Assembly (NCBI GenBank): GCA_910578575.1
Contig: CAJTQP010000007.1
Span: 1-53,932 of the forward strand
Direction: 5' to 3'
Source: an uncultured Oscillospiraceae bacterium
Lineage (GTDB): Bacteria; Bacillota; Clostridia; Oscillospirales; Oscillospiraceae
Length of the DNA: 53,932 nt
A model generated the notes under the pieces. That model worked only from the letters and a program-made list of their open reading frames with translations, searched no databases and had not been told where the DNA came from. Shown in pieces: positions 39,838-47,980 of this stretch (positions within the stretch are counted from its first letter, which is position 1; each line of letters starts with the position of its first letter). Made by a program: the position numbers and the translations under genes.

Positions 39838-41274
39838 TCACGCCTCAAAGTTGTACCGCAGGATGGGGTCCCGCGCGGCGGTGACCTCGTCGGGGCGACC
39901 GATGGGGCAGTGATGGGGGGCGTGATGGAGGCTTTCCGGGTCGTCCTTGGCCTCCGCCAAAATCTCCAGGAAGGCCTGGGCGGCCTCGTTCAAGGTCTCC
40001 GGGCTCTCCGTCTCCGTGGGCTCCACCATGAGGGCTTCGTGGACGATCAGGGGGAAGTACATGGTGGGGGGATGGATGCCGAAATCCAAGAGGCGCTTGG
40101 CCACGTCCATGGCGGTGACGCCGCTGTCGTGGGCCAGACCCTGGAGGGTCATGACAAATTCGTGCATACACAGGGTGTTGTAGGCCATATCGTAGTGGCC
40201 CATGAGCTTCTTCATCAAATAGTTGGCGTTGAGCACCGCCCCGGCAGAGGCCTCCGGGATGCCCTCCTTGCCCAGGGTGATGAGGTAGGTGAGGGCCTTT
40301 ACCACCACCAGGAAGTTGCCATAAAAGCTCCGCACCTGGCCCATGGTCTGGTCCGGGGTGTAGAGGGAATAGACCCCGCCGGCTTCCTTCACCCTAGGGG
40401 CAGGGAGGAAGGGCTCCAGCATGGCCTTGCAGCCCACCGGGCCGCTGCCGGGTCCGCCGCCGCCATGGGGGGTGGCGAAGGTCTTGTGGAGGTTCAGGTG
40501 GACGCAGTCAAAGCCCATATCGCCGGGGCGGACGTGGCCCATTACGGCGTTGAGGTTGGCCCCGTCGTAGTAGCACAGGCCCCCGGCATCGTGGACGATC
40601 TGGGTGATTTCCAGGATGTTGGCGTCGAAGAGGCCTACGGTGTTGGGGTTGGTGAGCATCAGGCCGGCGGTGTCGGGGCCCACGGCCTTGCGCAGGGCCT
40701 CCAGGTCCACCCCGCCCATGTCGTTGGAGGGCACGGAGACCACCTTGAAGCCCGCCATGGTGGCGGAGGCGGGGTTGGTGCCGTGGGCAGAGTCCGGGAC
40801 GATGATCTTCGTCCGGGCAGTGTCCCCTTTGGACTGGTGGTACTTGCGGATGAGCAGCAGGCCGGTGTATTCCCCATGGGCCCCGGCGGCAGGCTGGAAG
40901 CTCATGCCGTCCATACCGGTGATCTCGCACAGGAGCTGTTGCGCGGTATGCAGGACTTCCAAGGCACCCTGTACCGTCTCCTGGGGCTGAAGGGGATGGA
41001 CCTGGGTGAAGCCGGGGAGAGACGCGGCCTCCTCGTTCACCCGTGGATTGTATTTCATGGTGCAGGAGCCCAGGGGATAGAAGCCGTCGTTGACCCCATG
41101 GGTCTGCTTGGCCAGCTGGGTGTAGTGGCGGCCCAAGTCGATTTCGGAAATCTCCGGCAGGCGGGGGGCCTGGGCGCGCAGCAGGCTCTGGTCAAAGTCC
41201 ACCGCCGGGACGTCGCAGGCAGGCAGCAGGGTACTGCCCCGGCCGGGACGGCTCCGTTCAAACAGCAGTTTCAT
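39838..41274 (-). CDS. gcvPB: Glycine dehydrogenase (decarboxylating) subunit 2
   Basis: A 478-residue PLP enzyme, the catalytic half of the split P-protein. The cofactor lysine lies in NLHKTFATPHGGGGPG. HGTNPASA and the late VEPTETES are family blocks. It starts within the stop of gcvPA (ATGA overlap). Confidence 0.96.
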   Translation of the reverse strand: MKLLFERSRPGRGSTLLPACDVPAVDFDQSLLRAQAPRLPEISEIDLGRHYTQLAKQTHGVNDGFYPLGSCTMKYNPRVNEEAASLPGFTQVHPLQPQETVQGALEVLHTAQQLLCEITGMDGMSFQPAAGAHGEYTGLLLIRKYHQSKGDTARTKIIVPDSAHGTNPASATMAGFKVVSVPSNDMGGVDLEALRKAVGPDTAGLMLTNPNTVGLFDANILEITQIVHDAGGLCYYDGANLNAVMGHVRPGDMGFDCVHLNLHKTFATPHGGGGPGSGPVGCKAMLEPFLPAPRVKEAGGVYSLYTPDQTMGQVRSFYGNFLVVVKALTYLITLGKEGIPEASAGAVLNANYLMKKLMGHYDMAYNTLCMHEFVMTLQGLAHDSGVTAMDVAKRLLDFGIHPPTMYFPLIVHEALMVEPTETESPETLNEAAQAFLEILAEAKDDPESLHHAPHHCPIGRPDEVTAARDPILRYNFEA

Positions 41275-42587
41275 GTTCTGAGCACCTCCCCAATCACAGC
41301 GATGAGCTTGTCCATGTCAGCCTTGGTGTTGCGCTCTGTGCAGCACCACAGGATACCGCCCTCCACCGGCAGGCCACCTAGGATGCCCTGGGCCTCCAGG
41401 GCGGCGCAGAGCTTCTCCGGCTCCACCGGGCAGTCGGTGAGAAATTCGTGGAAGAAGGGTTTTTCCCCGCTGCGCAGGGCAAAGCCCAGCTTGGCCAGTT
41501 CCCCGGCCAGGTAGTGGGCATGGGCGGCGCAGCTCTCTGCCACCTGGCGCAGGCCGCGGGGGCCCATGGCGGCCAGGTACACCGAGGCGGTCATGGCGCA
41601 CAGGGCCTCGTTGGAGCAGATATTCGAGGAGGCCTTCTCCCGGCGGATGTGCTGTTCACGGGCCTGGAGGGTCAGCACGAAGCAGCGGCGGCCCTCAGCG
41701 TCGGTGGTTTCTCCCACGATCCGGCCGGGGAGCTTACGCATCATGGCCTGCTTGCAGGCCATAAAGCCCAGGTAGGGGCCGCCAAAGGACAGGGGCATCC
41801 CCAAGGGCTGGCCCTCGCCCACGGCAATGTCCACATCGTACTCCCCAGGGGTTTTCAGCAGGCCCAGGGAGATGGGATTGGCCCCCATGATGACCTTGGC
41901 ACCCACCTCATGGGTGGCGGCCACCAAGGCGTCCATGTCCTCCAGGACCCCGTAGTAGTTGGGGCTCTGGACATAGACGGCGGCGGTATCCTTGGCCAGC
42001 ACAGCTTTCAGGGCGGCGGGATCGGTGGCGTAGCCGTTCACCGGCAGGACCGTCACCGGCACGTCCCGGCTCTCGCAATAGGTCTGGATCACCGTCAGGG
42101 TCTGGGGATCCACAGCGCCAGAGACGATCACGCCACTGCGCTTGCGCTCCTGGCACATGAAGATGGCCTCGGCGGCGGCCACCGCCCCGTCGTAGACAGA
42201 GGCGTTGGACACATCCATGCCGGTGAGTTCACAGATTTGGGTCTGGTACTCAAAGATAGACTGCAATACCCCCTGGCTGATCTCCGCCTGGTAGGGGGTG
42301 TAGGCGGTGAGGAATTCCTCCTTGGAGGTCACCGTCTTGACGATGGAGGGGATATAGTGGCAGTAAGCTCCGGCGCCTCGAAAGATGCTCTGGAACACAC
42401 GGTTCTTGCTGGCCATACCGGCCATCTTCTGGCTGACCTCCAGCTCACTGAGCCCTTGGGGCAGGTCCAGGCTCTTGACCCGGACGTTTTCAGGGACCAC
42501 GTCAAAGAGATGGTCGGTGGAGGTCAGGCCGATGGCCTGGAGCATGGCTTGCCGCTCTTCCCCTGTGGCGGGAATATAGCTGCCCAT
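41271..42587 (-). CDS. gcvPA: Glycine dehydrogenase (decarboxylating) subunit 1
   Basis: A 438-residue subunit of the split P-protein, paired with gcvPB. FRGAGAYCHYIPS, YTPYQAEISQG and LPGRIVGETTDAEGR are hallmark blocks. It follows gcvH after one base. Together the two subunits decarboxylate glycine and pass the aminomethyl group to GcvH. Confidence 0.95.
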   Translation of the reverse strand: MGSYIPATGEERQAMLQAIGLTSTDHLFDVVPENVRVKSLDLPQGLSELEVSQKMAGMASKNRVFQSIFRGAGAYCHYIPSIVKTVTSKEEFLTAYTPYQAEISQGVLQSIFEYQTQICELTGMDVSNASVYDGAVAAAEAIFMCQERKRSGVIVSGAVDPQTLTVIQTYCESRDVPVTVLPVNGYATDPAALKAVLAKDTAAVYVQSPNYYGVLEDMDALVAATHEVGAKVIMGANPISLGLLKTPGEYDVDIAVGEGQPLGMPLSFGGPYLGFMACKQAMMRKLPGRIVGETTDAEGRRCFVLTLQAREQHIRREKASSNICSNEALCAMTASVYLAAMGPRGLRQVAESCAAHAHYLAGELAKLGFALRSGEKPFFHEFLTDCPVEPEKLCAALEAQGILGGLPVEGGILWCCTERNTKADMDKLIAVIGEVLRT

Positions 42588-42588
42588 C

Positions 42589-42972
42589 TTATGCCTCCTC
42601 TGCGGCCACCACGGCTGCGTAGGCGTCGGCGTCCAAGAGCTCCTCGCTGTCTGTGACCTGGCTGACCTTGATCAACCATGCCTCATAGGGGGCTTCATTC
42701 ACCAGGGCGGGATTGTCCAGTAGCTCCTCGTTGACGGCGGTGACGGTGCCGGTGACCGGGGAGAACACGTCGGAGACGGCTTTCACGGATTCCACGTCGG
42801 AGAAGGATTCCCCGGCGGTGACACTGTCCTCCTCTTCCGGCAGGTTGATGAACACGATGTCACCCAGGGCGCTTTGGGCATAGTCGGTGAGGCCGATGGT
42901 AAAGACCCCGTCCTCCTCCTTGATCCATTCATGGGACTTGCTATACTTCAGTTCGGCGGGAATGTTAGACAT
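42589..42972 (-). CDS. gcvH: Glycine cleavage system H protein
   Basis: A 127-residue lipoyl carrier. The modified Lys is in DVESVKAVSDV, with HEWI and GLTDYAQSALGDIVFINLP upstream. ATG 42972 is chosen because GGAGGAACG precedes it; a start at 42987 is also in frame but has no site. Confidence 0.95.
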   Translation of the reverse strand: MSNIPAELKYSKSHEWIKEEDGVFTIGLTDYAQSALGDIVFINLPEEEDSVTAGESFSDVESVKAVSDVFSPVTGTVTAVNEELLDNPALVNEAPYEAWLIKVSQVTDSEELLDADAYAAVVAAEEA

Positions 42973-43036
42973 GATGCGTTCCTCCATTAAGATATGTTTT
43001 TATTTTTTGTGGTATTGTGCCCCAGGGCGTGGGGGC

Positions 43037-44125
43037 TTATTTCCCTCTGGTATAGAAGGGCAGGGGGATGATTTTGGCGGACACCTTACGGCCCCGGACG
43101 TCCACTTCCAGCTCGGTGCCCTCGGCGGTGTGCTGGGCATCCACCAGGGCCATGGCGACGGCTTTGCCCAGGTAGGGGCAGTGGGTGCCGGAGGTGGTCA
43201 CACCGATTTTTTCCCCGTTGGCGAAGACCTCCTGCTGCTCCCGGACGATGCCCCGGCCGGTGACTTCTAGGCCAATGCGGACCCGTTTGGGGCTACCGGC
43301 GGCCACCAGGGCCTCTTTGCCGATGAACTCCTCCTTGTTCAGCTTGACGCCAAAGTCCAGGCCGGCTTCCAGGGGGGTGATGGTCTCGTCCATCTCATGG
43401 CCGTACAGGGGCATGGCGGCCTCCAGGCGGAGGGTATCGCGGGCACCCAGGCCGCAGGGGATGAGACCGAATTCCTCGCCGGTCTCCCGCAGGAGCTTCC
43501 ACAGCTTGGGGGCGTCCTCGTTGGAGGTATAGATCTCATAGCCCAGTTCGCCGGTGTAGCCGGTGCGGGAGATCAGGCACTTCATGCCCTGGATTTCCAC
43601 GTTGGGCAGGGCGGTATAGTAGCCCTTGGGGATCTGCTCCTCCGGCAGCAGCTTTTTCAAGATTGCCGGGGCCTTGGGGCCTTGGAGGGCCAGCTGGGCC
43701 ACAGAGTCGGAGATGTCCTCGCACTTGGTGCCGTCCAGGACGTTGGCGGCCATGTGGGCGTAGTCCTTCTCCCGGTTGGAGGCATTGACCACCACCAGAT
43801 AGGCTTCCTCCCCGAACTTATACACCACCAGGTCGTCGATGGTGCCGCCCTGGGCGTTGCACATCACGCCGTAGCGGACCTTGTTCACAGGCATATTGCT
43901 GTAATCATTGGTCAGCAGGTGGTTCAGGCTGGCCAGGGCCGTGGGGCCAGTGAAGAGGACTTCCCCCATGTGGGAGACGTCAAAGAGCCCGGCCTGCTGC
44001 CGCACAGCCATGTGCTCCTTGATGACACCGCTGCCGTACTGGACCGGCAGCAGATACCCGGCAAAGGGGACGATCTTGCCGCCCTCGGCCACGTGGGTTT
44101 CGTAAAGCGGGGTTTTGCGTTCCAT
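43037..44125 (-). CDS. gcvT: Glycine cleavage system T protein (aminomethyltransferase)
   Basis: A 362-residue folate-dependent enzyme that moves the methylene group from GcvH to tetrahydrofolate and releases ammonia. It begins PLYETHV; GLFDVSHMGE, RTGYTGELGYEIY and the late RIGLEV are standard. It is the first gene after the glycine riboswitch, with AAGGAGAAGGAG upstream. Confidence 0.96.
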   Translation of the reverse strand: MERKTPLYETHVAEGGKIVPFAGYLLPVQYGSGVIKEHMAVRQQAGLFDVSHMGEVLFTGPTALASLNHLLTNDYSNMPVNKVRYGVMCNAQGGTIDDLVVYKFGEEAYLVVVNASNREKDYAHMAANVLDGTKCEDISDSVAQLALQGPKAPAILKKLLPEEQIPKGYYTALPNVEIQGMKCLISRTGYTGELGYEIYTSNEDAPKLWKLLRETGEEFGLIPCGLGARDTLRLEAAMPLYGHEMDETITPLEAGLDFGVKLNKEEFIGKEALVAAGSPKRVRIGLEVTGRGIVREQQEVFANGEKIGVTTSGTHCPYLGKAVAMALVDAQHTAEGTELEVDVRGRKVSAKIIPLPFYTRGK

Positions 44126-44164
44126 AACGATTCACTCCTTCTCCTTGCGTTGCGCAAGGGCTTA

Positions 44165-44212
44165 ACAAAAAGCGGAGACACCATATTTGAATGTCCAAAT
44201 ACTGTGCCTCCG
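44165..44212 (-). terminator. Expression-platform hairpin of the glycine riboswitch
   Basis: On the minus strand GGAGGCACAGTATTTG pairs with CAAATATGGTGTCTCC (a few mismatches) and is followed by CTTTTTG. Glycine binding is expected to prevent this terminator, turning gcv on. Its 5' arm overlaps the end of the second aptamer. Confidence 0.82.
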
Positions 44213-44368
44213 TGATCTGACCTGAAAGATTCTCCGCGGCTGCGGATTGCCTCTTCGGTGCGTCCTTCGCTTTCCAGAGTTTCGTCCAAAACCGGTCCTT
44301 TTGCCTGAGAGTTTTTGCAGCCCCTTCGGCTCCGCCTGGGCGGTATCTCCCGGTTTTCTCATCCGAAC
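44205..44368 (-). promoter_or_regulatory. Tandem glycine riboswitch
   Basis: Two aptamers read in the minus direction. The first runs from GGATGAGAAAACCGGGAGA to CTCTCAGGCAAAAGGACCG. The second begins GGACGAAACTCTGGAAAGCG, continues with CACCGAAGAGGCAA and ends CTTTCAGGTCAGATCACGG. Both carry the glycine-aptamer consensus and are joined by a short linker. They precede gcvT. Confidence 0.93.
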
Positions 44369-44442
44369 GATATGCGGTTATGGTGTTCCATTGTGTGGGG
44401 GTTCCCGTGGGTTCCCGTCGGGACACAATTTGCTTTGTCCCT

Positions 44443-44471
44443 ATTATAATAACCACTTTTTTCCCTGTCAA
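44443..44471 (-). promoter_or_regulatory. Consensus promoter of the gcv operon
   Basis: Minus-strand TTGACA (44471-44466), 17 bases, TATAAT (44448-44443): both boxes are perfect. The leader is about 310 bases before gcvT. Confidence 0.88.
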
Positions 44472-44481
44472 CTAAAAATAA

Positions 44482-44512
44482 GAAAACACCACACAAAAAG
44501 TGTAGTGTTTTC
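44482..44512 (-). terminator. Hairpin between the gcv promoter and the LytTR-linked unit
   Basis: GAAAACACCACAC and GTGTAGTGTTTTC, one mismatch, around a 5-base loop, AT-rich at the base. It likely ends the minus-strand unit whose last gene stops at 44653. Confidence 0.6.
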
Positions 44513-44540
44513 TCATCCTGCTCCAAAAGAAAAGCTCTTT

Positions 44541-44569
44541 TTGACAGTTTTTGATAGTATGGATAGAAT
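44541..44569 (+). promoter_or_regulatory. Plus-strand promoter-like sequence facing the 3' end of the next gene
   Basis: TTGACA (44541-44546), a 17-base spacer and TAGAAT (44564-44569). It points into the 3' end of the minus-strand gene at 44653 and no plus-strand gene follows, so an antisense RNA is possible. It may be chance. Confidence 0.35.
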
Positions 44570-44652
44570 GGGTACCACTTCGCCCTGCCGGCCCGGTTCT
44601 CTGGCCCCTATTTCCCGCAGAAAAGTGGTTCCCTTTGTGGGGGGAGAGGGAG

Positions 44653-45651
44653 TCAAATGCCGCCCCAAATCTGGGCCTGGGTGATGGCCAAAACAGTTTC
44701 GGTGGGAGTACCAGCGATCTCACTGCCGAAAACCTCTCGCAGAGTTCCATTGTTCAGCATGGTGGCAAGCTGGGATTTCGCCGCAGCGGATGCAGCCAGA
44801 TGGGAAGCCTGGATACGCCGCTGGATCTGCTTTTCTGCCGCCAGCTTCATAAACTCGGCGTGGCGGGCCATGCGTAGATCCCACCAGCTTTCTTCCTCGT
44901 CAGAGCCACTTTTGGAATACGTGATCTCACCGCCGCCGCTGGAGGAACAGGCGTTACAGATATTCCCATCCTCACCAATGGCAACAGCCTGGGACATATC
45001 CCACGTACTTCCGGGGCGGATGGCCTCGTTCCTCGCCACGTCAAAGGCAAACCACCTGTCGATTTTCGCAAAAATCTCCTGAGCGTAGGCGCTGTCTTCC
45101 TCCATACGCGCCTGTACCTTGGGATGAATGACCACGGCCTTGCTCCCAGGTGGGACGCTGCCCAGCGCGTGAATCTCTTTGGGCGCGGTAAACCTGCCGT
45201 CGATGGAGCCATAGAAGGGGTTGGCCCCGGTGGGCTGCCAGTGCTCCAGCGTTTCCTTGGCTTTGTCCCCGTCCTGGTATAGCAGATAGTGAGGATAGTC
45301 GTTCCGGCTGCGCCAATAGCCGCTGCTGGCATCAAAGACGTGGTAATGGATGTTGGGATATTTGGCCTTCAACATGGTTTCCAGGGAAGGGGGCTCCGCC
45401 GCCGCCGTGCCCTTGGTCTGCACCTGTCCGCCAGACAGAACCGCTAAATCCATCATTAGGCTGGTGGGCATTGCTGCCATGCCTGTCAGGCCACCCAGAC
45501 CGGTGGGGAGCGTGCCGGTTCTGCGCTTGCTTGCCTGCGCCGCCAGATCAAGGAAACTGCTGCCCTGTGTTCCGGACGGCTTTGTCTCACGGGCTTTTGT
45601 GGGAGTGCTGTATGCCCCCGGCCCATAGCTGGGCTGAATGATACTGTTCAT
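44653..45651 (-). CDS. Unrecognised 332-residue protein of the LytTR/GHKL unit
   Basis: No function recognised. The N-terminus is Ser/Thr/Pro/Gly-rich and lacks a signal peptide. The central part has YHVFDASSGYWRSRNDYPHY and WFAFDVARNEAIRPG. A CNAC motif lies in the linker before a helical, Ala/Gln-rich C-terminus (AASHLAASAAAKSQLATML). It resembles DUF6033-type proteins from gut Clostridia, but this is recollection and not tested. Its start overlaps the GHKL kinase stop by 4 bases, so it belongs to that signalling unit. Confidence 0.6.
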   Translation of the reverse strand: MNSIIQPSYGPGAYSTPTKARETKPSGTQGSSFLDLAAQASKRRTGTLPTGLGGLTGMAAMPTSLMMDLAVLSGGQVQTKGTAAAEPPSLETMLKAKYPNIHYHVFDASSGYWRSRNDYPHYLLYQDGDKAKETLEHWQPTGANPFYGSIDGRFTAPKEIHALGSVPPGSKAVVIHPKVQARMEEDSAYAQEIFAKIDRWFAFDVARNEAIRPGSTWDMSQAVAIGEDGNICNACSSSGGGEITYSKSGSDEEESWWDLRMARHAEFMKLAAEKQIQRRIQASHLAASAAAKSQLATMLNNGTLREVFGSEIAGTPTETVLAITQAQIWGGI

Positions 45652-47027
45652 AAACTGCTCCTTTCCTGCAATAAAACCGTTGCGGAAAATTCCTGCTGAT
45701 TTACCTTCAGCTCCAATTCTCCTCGATACTTCTCCGCCTCCCGCCGCACGTTGGCAAGACCTATGCCGTGCATGGGCGCATCTTCTAGTTTCGTTGTGAC
45801 AGGCAGACCGTCCGGTCCGAATACCACTGTACCTGTGAAAGCGTTTTTGACCTCGATGAGAAAGAACCGTCCGGTTCTCTTTCCAGTCAGTGCAATAAAA
45901 CGCGCACCCTCGTTGACGTTCTCGCAGGCTTCCACCGCGTTTTGCAGCAGGTTTTGGAGGATGATTCCCACGTCAAAGGCATCATAGGCCCCCGGTGCCG
46001 GGAAATGGAAGTCCACCTGGAAATGGATGCCCACATCGAGGCTCCGACGCCGTATATCATTGACGATCACATCCGTGACCGGGTTTCCCGTCTGGAGCGC
46101 CAGCGCAAAGCCGGGGATGCTCTCATCCATCCGGGCGATATAGTCCTCCAAACTGGCATATTCACCCCTCTGTGTCAGGCCCTTGATGTTGGTCAAATGG
46201 CCCCGCATTTCATGCTTCAGTTGGTGGATGCGAGTGTAGAATTGTTCTGCTTCATGGATACGTGCCCGGATTGTCTGCGTCTGTTGACGCTCCGCGAACA
46301 ACACCGCACGTTCCGCCTGGAGTGCCGCCATACCCTGTTGAAAAGCGATGGTCAGATAGGCTCCCCCATAGAACAACAGGGCCAGCGCCGGCACCACCGC
46401 CAAAAACGCCGGATGGCGTGCATAGAGCTGAAACAGAACACCGTCCTGAAAATCGATCAGCAGCCGGGAGATCACCTGCCCAAACAAGATCCCCGCGGTT
46501 GGCACCAAACTGAGATAGCACAGCTCCCGCCGGTGAAGCGGTATCCGCTGTTTTTGCAGCTGCCGTTGGAGGGCGTATAGCATAACGGCGAATAGAGTGG
46601 CGTGGGACAACAGAAATAGCATTACCATGACGGCGGCCCGGAAAAAGACGATTTCTGGTGGTTCCGTGGGGAGGGGCAGCCACCGTTCCAGGAGAAAATA
46701 CAAGCTCTCCACCACCAGGCCACTGGAAATCCTGGCATTGAAATAGAGCAGCGACAGGAGGAAACCCTGAGATTTTTCCAAACCGATCCAGTTTGATACT
46801 ACCAGCAGTAGCGCCGTCACGATCAGACCAAAGGAGCCTTGGGGGAGTGCTGGGTGATTGCAGACCACGGCAAAAAGGAGGTAAATGGAAAAGACAAGGA
46901 GTAGTTTCCACCGTTTCTTCTCCTGCGGGACAAAGGGACGAAAAAAGGCGGTGAGCAGACTGGCATACAACAGAGCAACGCCAAGGGAAAACACCTGGTT
47001 GAATATCCGAAATTCTGGCGCACTCAT
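45648..47027 (-). CDS. AgrC-like GHKL sensor histidine kinase
   Basis: A 459-residue membrane kinase. Six to seven N-terminal hydrophobic segments (to about residue 235) are followed by a coiled region, the phosphoaccepting His in QLKHEMRGHL, and a GHKL ATPase with NLLQNAVEAC and GIGLANVRREAEKY. This layout is that of AgrC/ComD/VirS-type kinases that partner LytTR regulators. No peptide precursor or AgrB-like processing gene is adjacent, so the signal is unknown. It overlaps both neighbours by 4 bases. Confidence 0.87.
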   Translation of the reverse strand: MSAPEFRIFNQVFSLGVALLYASLLTAFFRPFVPQEKKRWKLLLVFSIYLLFAVVCNHPALPQGSFGLIVTALLLVVSNWIGLEKSQGFLLSLLYFNARISSGLVVESLYFLLERWLPLPTEPPEIVFFRAAVMVMLFLLSHATLFAVMLYALQRQLQKQRIPLHRRELCYLSLVPTAGILFGQVISRLLIDFQDGVLFQLYARHPAFLAVVPALALLFYGGAYLTIAFQQGMAALQAERAVLFAERQQTQTIRARIHEAEQFYTRIHQLKHEMRGHLTNIKGLTQRGEYASLEDYIARMDESIPGFALALQTGNPVTDVIVNDIRRRSLDVGIHFQVDFHFPAPGAYDAFDVGIILQNLLQNAVEACENVNEGARFIALTGKRTGRFFLIEVKNAFTGTVVFGPDGLPVTTKLEDAPMHGIGLANVRREAEKYRGELELKVNQQEFSATVLLQERSSL

Positions 47028-47743
47028 AGGCCAGCTCCTTTTTTCAAAAAGCGCAGGTGTGCTTTCACAAAGTCCTGGTACTTGTATTTGGAGATCAACA
47101 GCGTTTCTCCATTGGTCAAGGTCAGCTCCGTCTTACTGTACCCCTCCACATAGGCGAGGTTGACGAGATAGCCTTTGTGGACACGGCAGAATGAATCGCC
47201 CAACGTCGCCTCTAAGTCTCGGAGTTTCCCATAGCAGGAAAATTCCCCGTCCTTCAACCGCAGGATCACCTTGTGGTTGCTGCTTTCGATGTAGTAGATG
47301 CTATCCAGTGGAACGGTTCGGCTGACACCTGCCGATTGAAGAGTCAGGGTGCGGGCCGGTTTTTCCCGGTTGGCCTCGATCTGTGCAACCGCGCGGGTAA
47401 AAACCTGGGCAAATTTGTCCTCGTCCACTGGCTTCAGTAGGTATTGAAATGCCCCCACGTCAAAGGCGTCAAATACATACCGCTCATAGCCCGTCACAAA
47501 GATGATGATCGGTTGGGTGTGCCAACTGCCTTCCCTGATTTTCCGGGCCAGCGCCATCCCATCCTGGCGGTTGGCATCCAGCGCGATGTCCAGAAAGAGT
47601 AGGTCAATTTCTCGGTGATCTGCCAGGCAGTCACCGGCAGATGCGTACTCTATGATCTCGCAGGGGTGATCTTGCGCTAGAATCAGGGTTGTGAGATAGG
47701 CGCGGGTCGGGGCCTCATCATCGCAAATCGCTATTCTTACCAT
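47024..47743 (-). CDS. LytTR-family response regulator
   Basis: A 239-residue regulator. The receiver (IAICDDEA, phosphoacceptor aspartate in LLFLDIALD, Lys in LLKPV) is followed by a LytTR DNA-binding domain from about residue 135 (IYYIESSNHKVILR, FCRVHKGYLVNLAYV). LytTR proteins bind spaced direct repeats; two 13-base near-identical repeats lie 56 to 89 bases upstream of its start. Autoregulation of this unit is likely. Confidence 0.92.
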   Translation of the reverse strand: MVRIAICDDEAPTRAYLTTLILAQDHPCEIIEYASAGDCLADHREIDLLFLDIALDANRQDGMALARKIREGSWHTQPIIIFVTGYERYVFDAFDVGAFQYLLKPVDEDKFAQVFTRAVAQIEANREKPARTLTLQSAGVSRTVPLDSIYYIESSNHKVILRLKDGEFSCYGKLRDLEATLGDSFCRVHKGYLVNLAYVEGYSKTELTLTNGETLLISKYKYQDFVKAHLRFLKKGAGL

Positions 47744-47798
47744 ATTGCTAGTCCTCTACCTATTTATTCGTTCAAATGGCTGTTTGGGTAAGTCCCGT

Positions 47799-47832
47799 TG
47801 ACGTGACTGGATGGATTGATGACGTAACTGGA
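47799..47832 (-). promoter_or_regulatory. LytTR-type direct-repeat binding site
   Basis: TGACGTGACTGGA (47799-47811) and TGACGTAACTGGA (47820-47832): 12 of 13 identical, starts 21 bases apart, i.e. two helical turns. In the minus direction they read TCCAGTTACGTCA and TCCAGTCACGTCA, close to VirR/AgrA half-sites with a CAGTT core. They lie upstream of the LytTR gene. The rest of 47744-47927 shows no gene. Confidence 0.6.
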
Positions 47833-47927
47833 CAACCAAAGGTGTTTGGACTATTATATCATGAGGAAGGCAATGCACGATATAACGAGTGGCGTTTTTT
47901 CGCATAGCAGCGTTGTTATACAGAAAG

Positions 47928-47959
47928 AAAAAGGCGCGGCCCGGAAAACCGGGCCGCGT
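47928..47959 (-). terminator. Terminator after the adhesin gene
   Basis: Perfect 10-base arms CGCGGCCCGG and CCGGGCCGCG around a 4-base loop, followed on the minus strand by CCTTTTTC. Confidence 0.85.
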
Positions 47960-47980
47960 TTGCAGTTTACTTTGGCCGTC

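Noticed and set aside
39814..41514. 566-residue plus-strand open frame opposite gcvPB
   Set aside because: gcvPB is unmistakable; the mirror product is repetitive Gly/His/Val/Gln.
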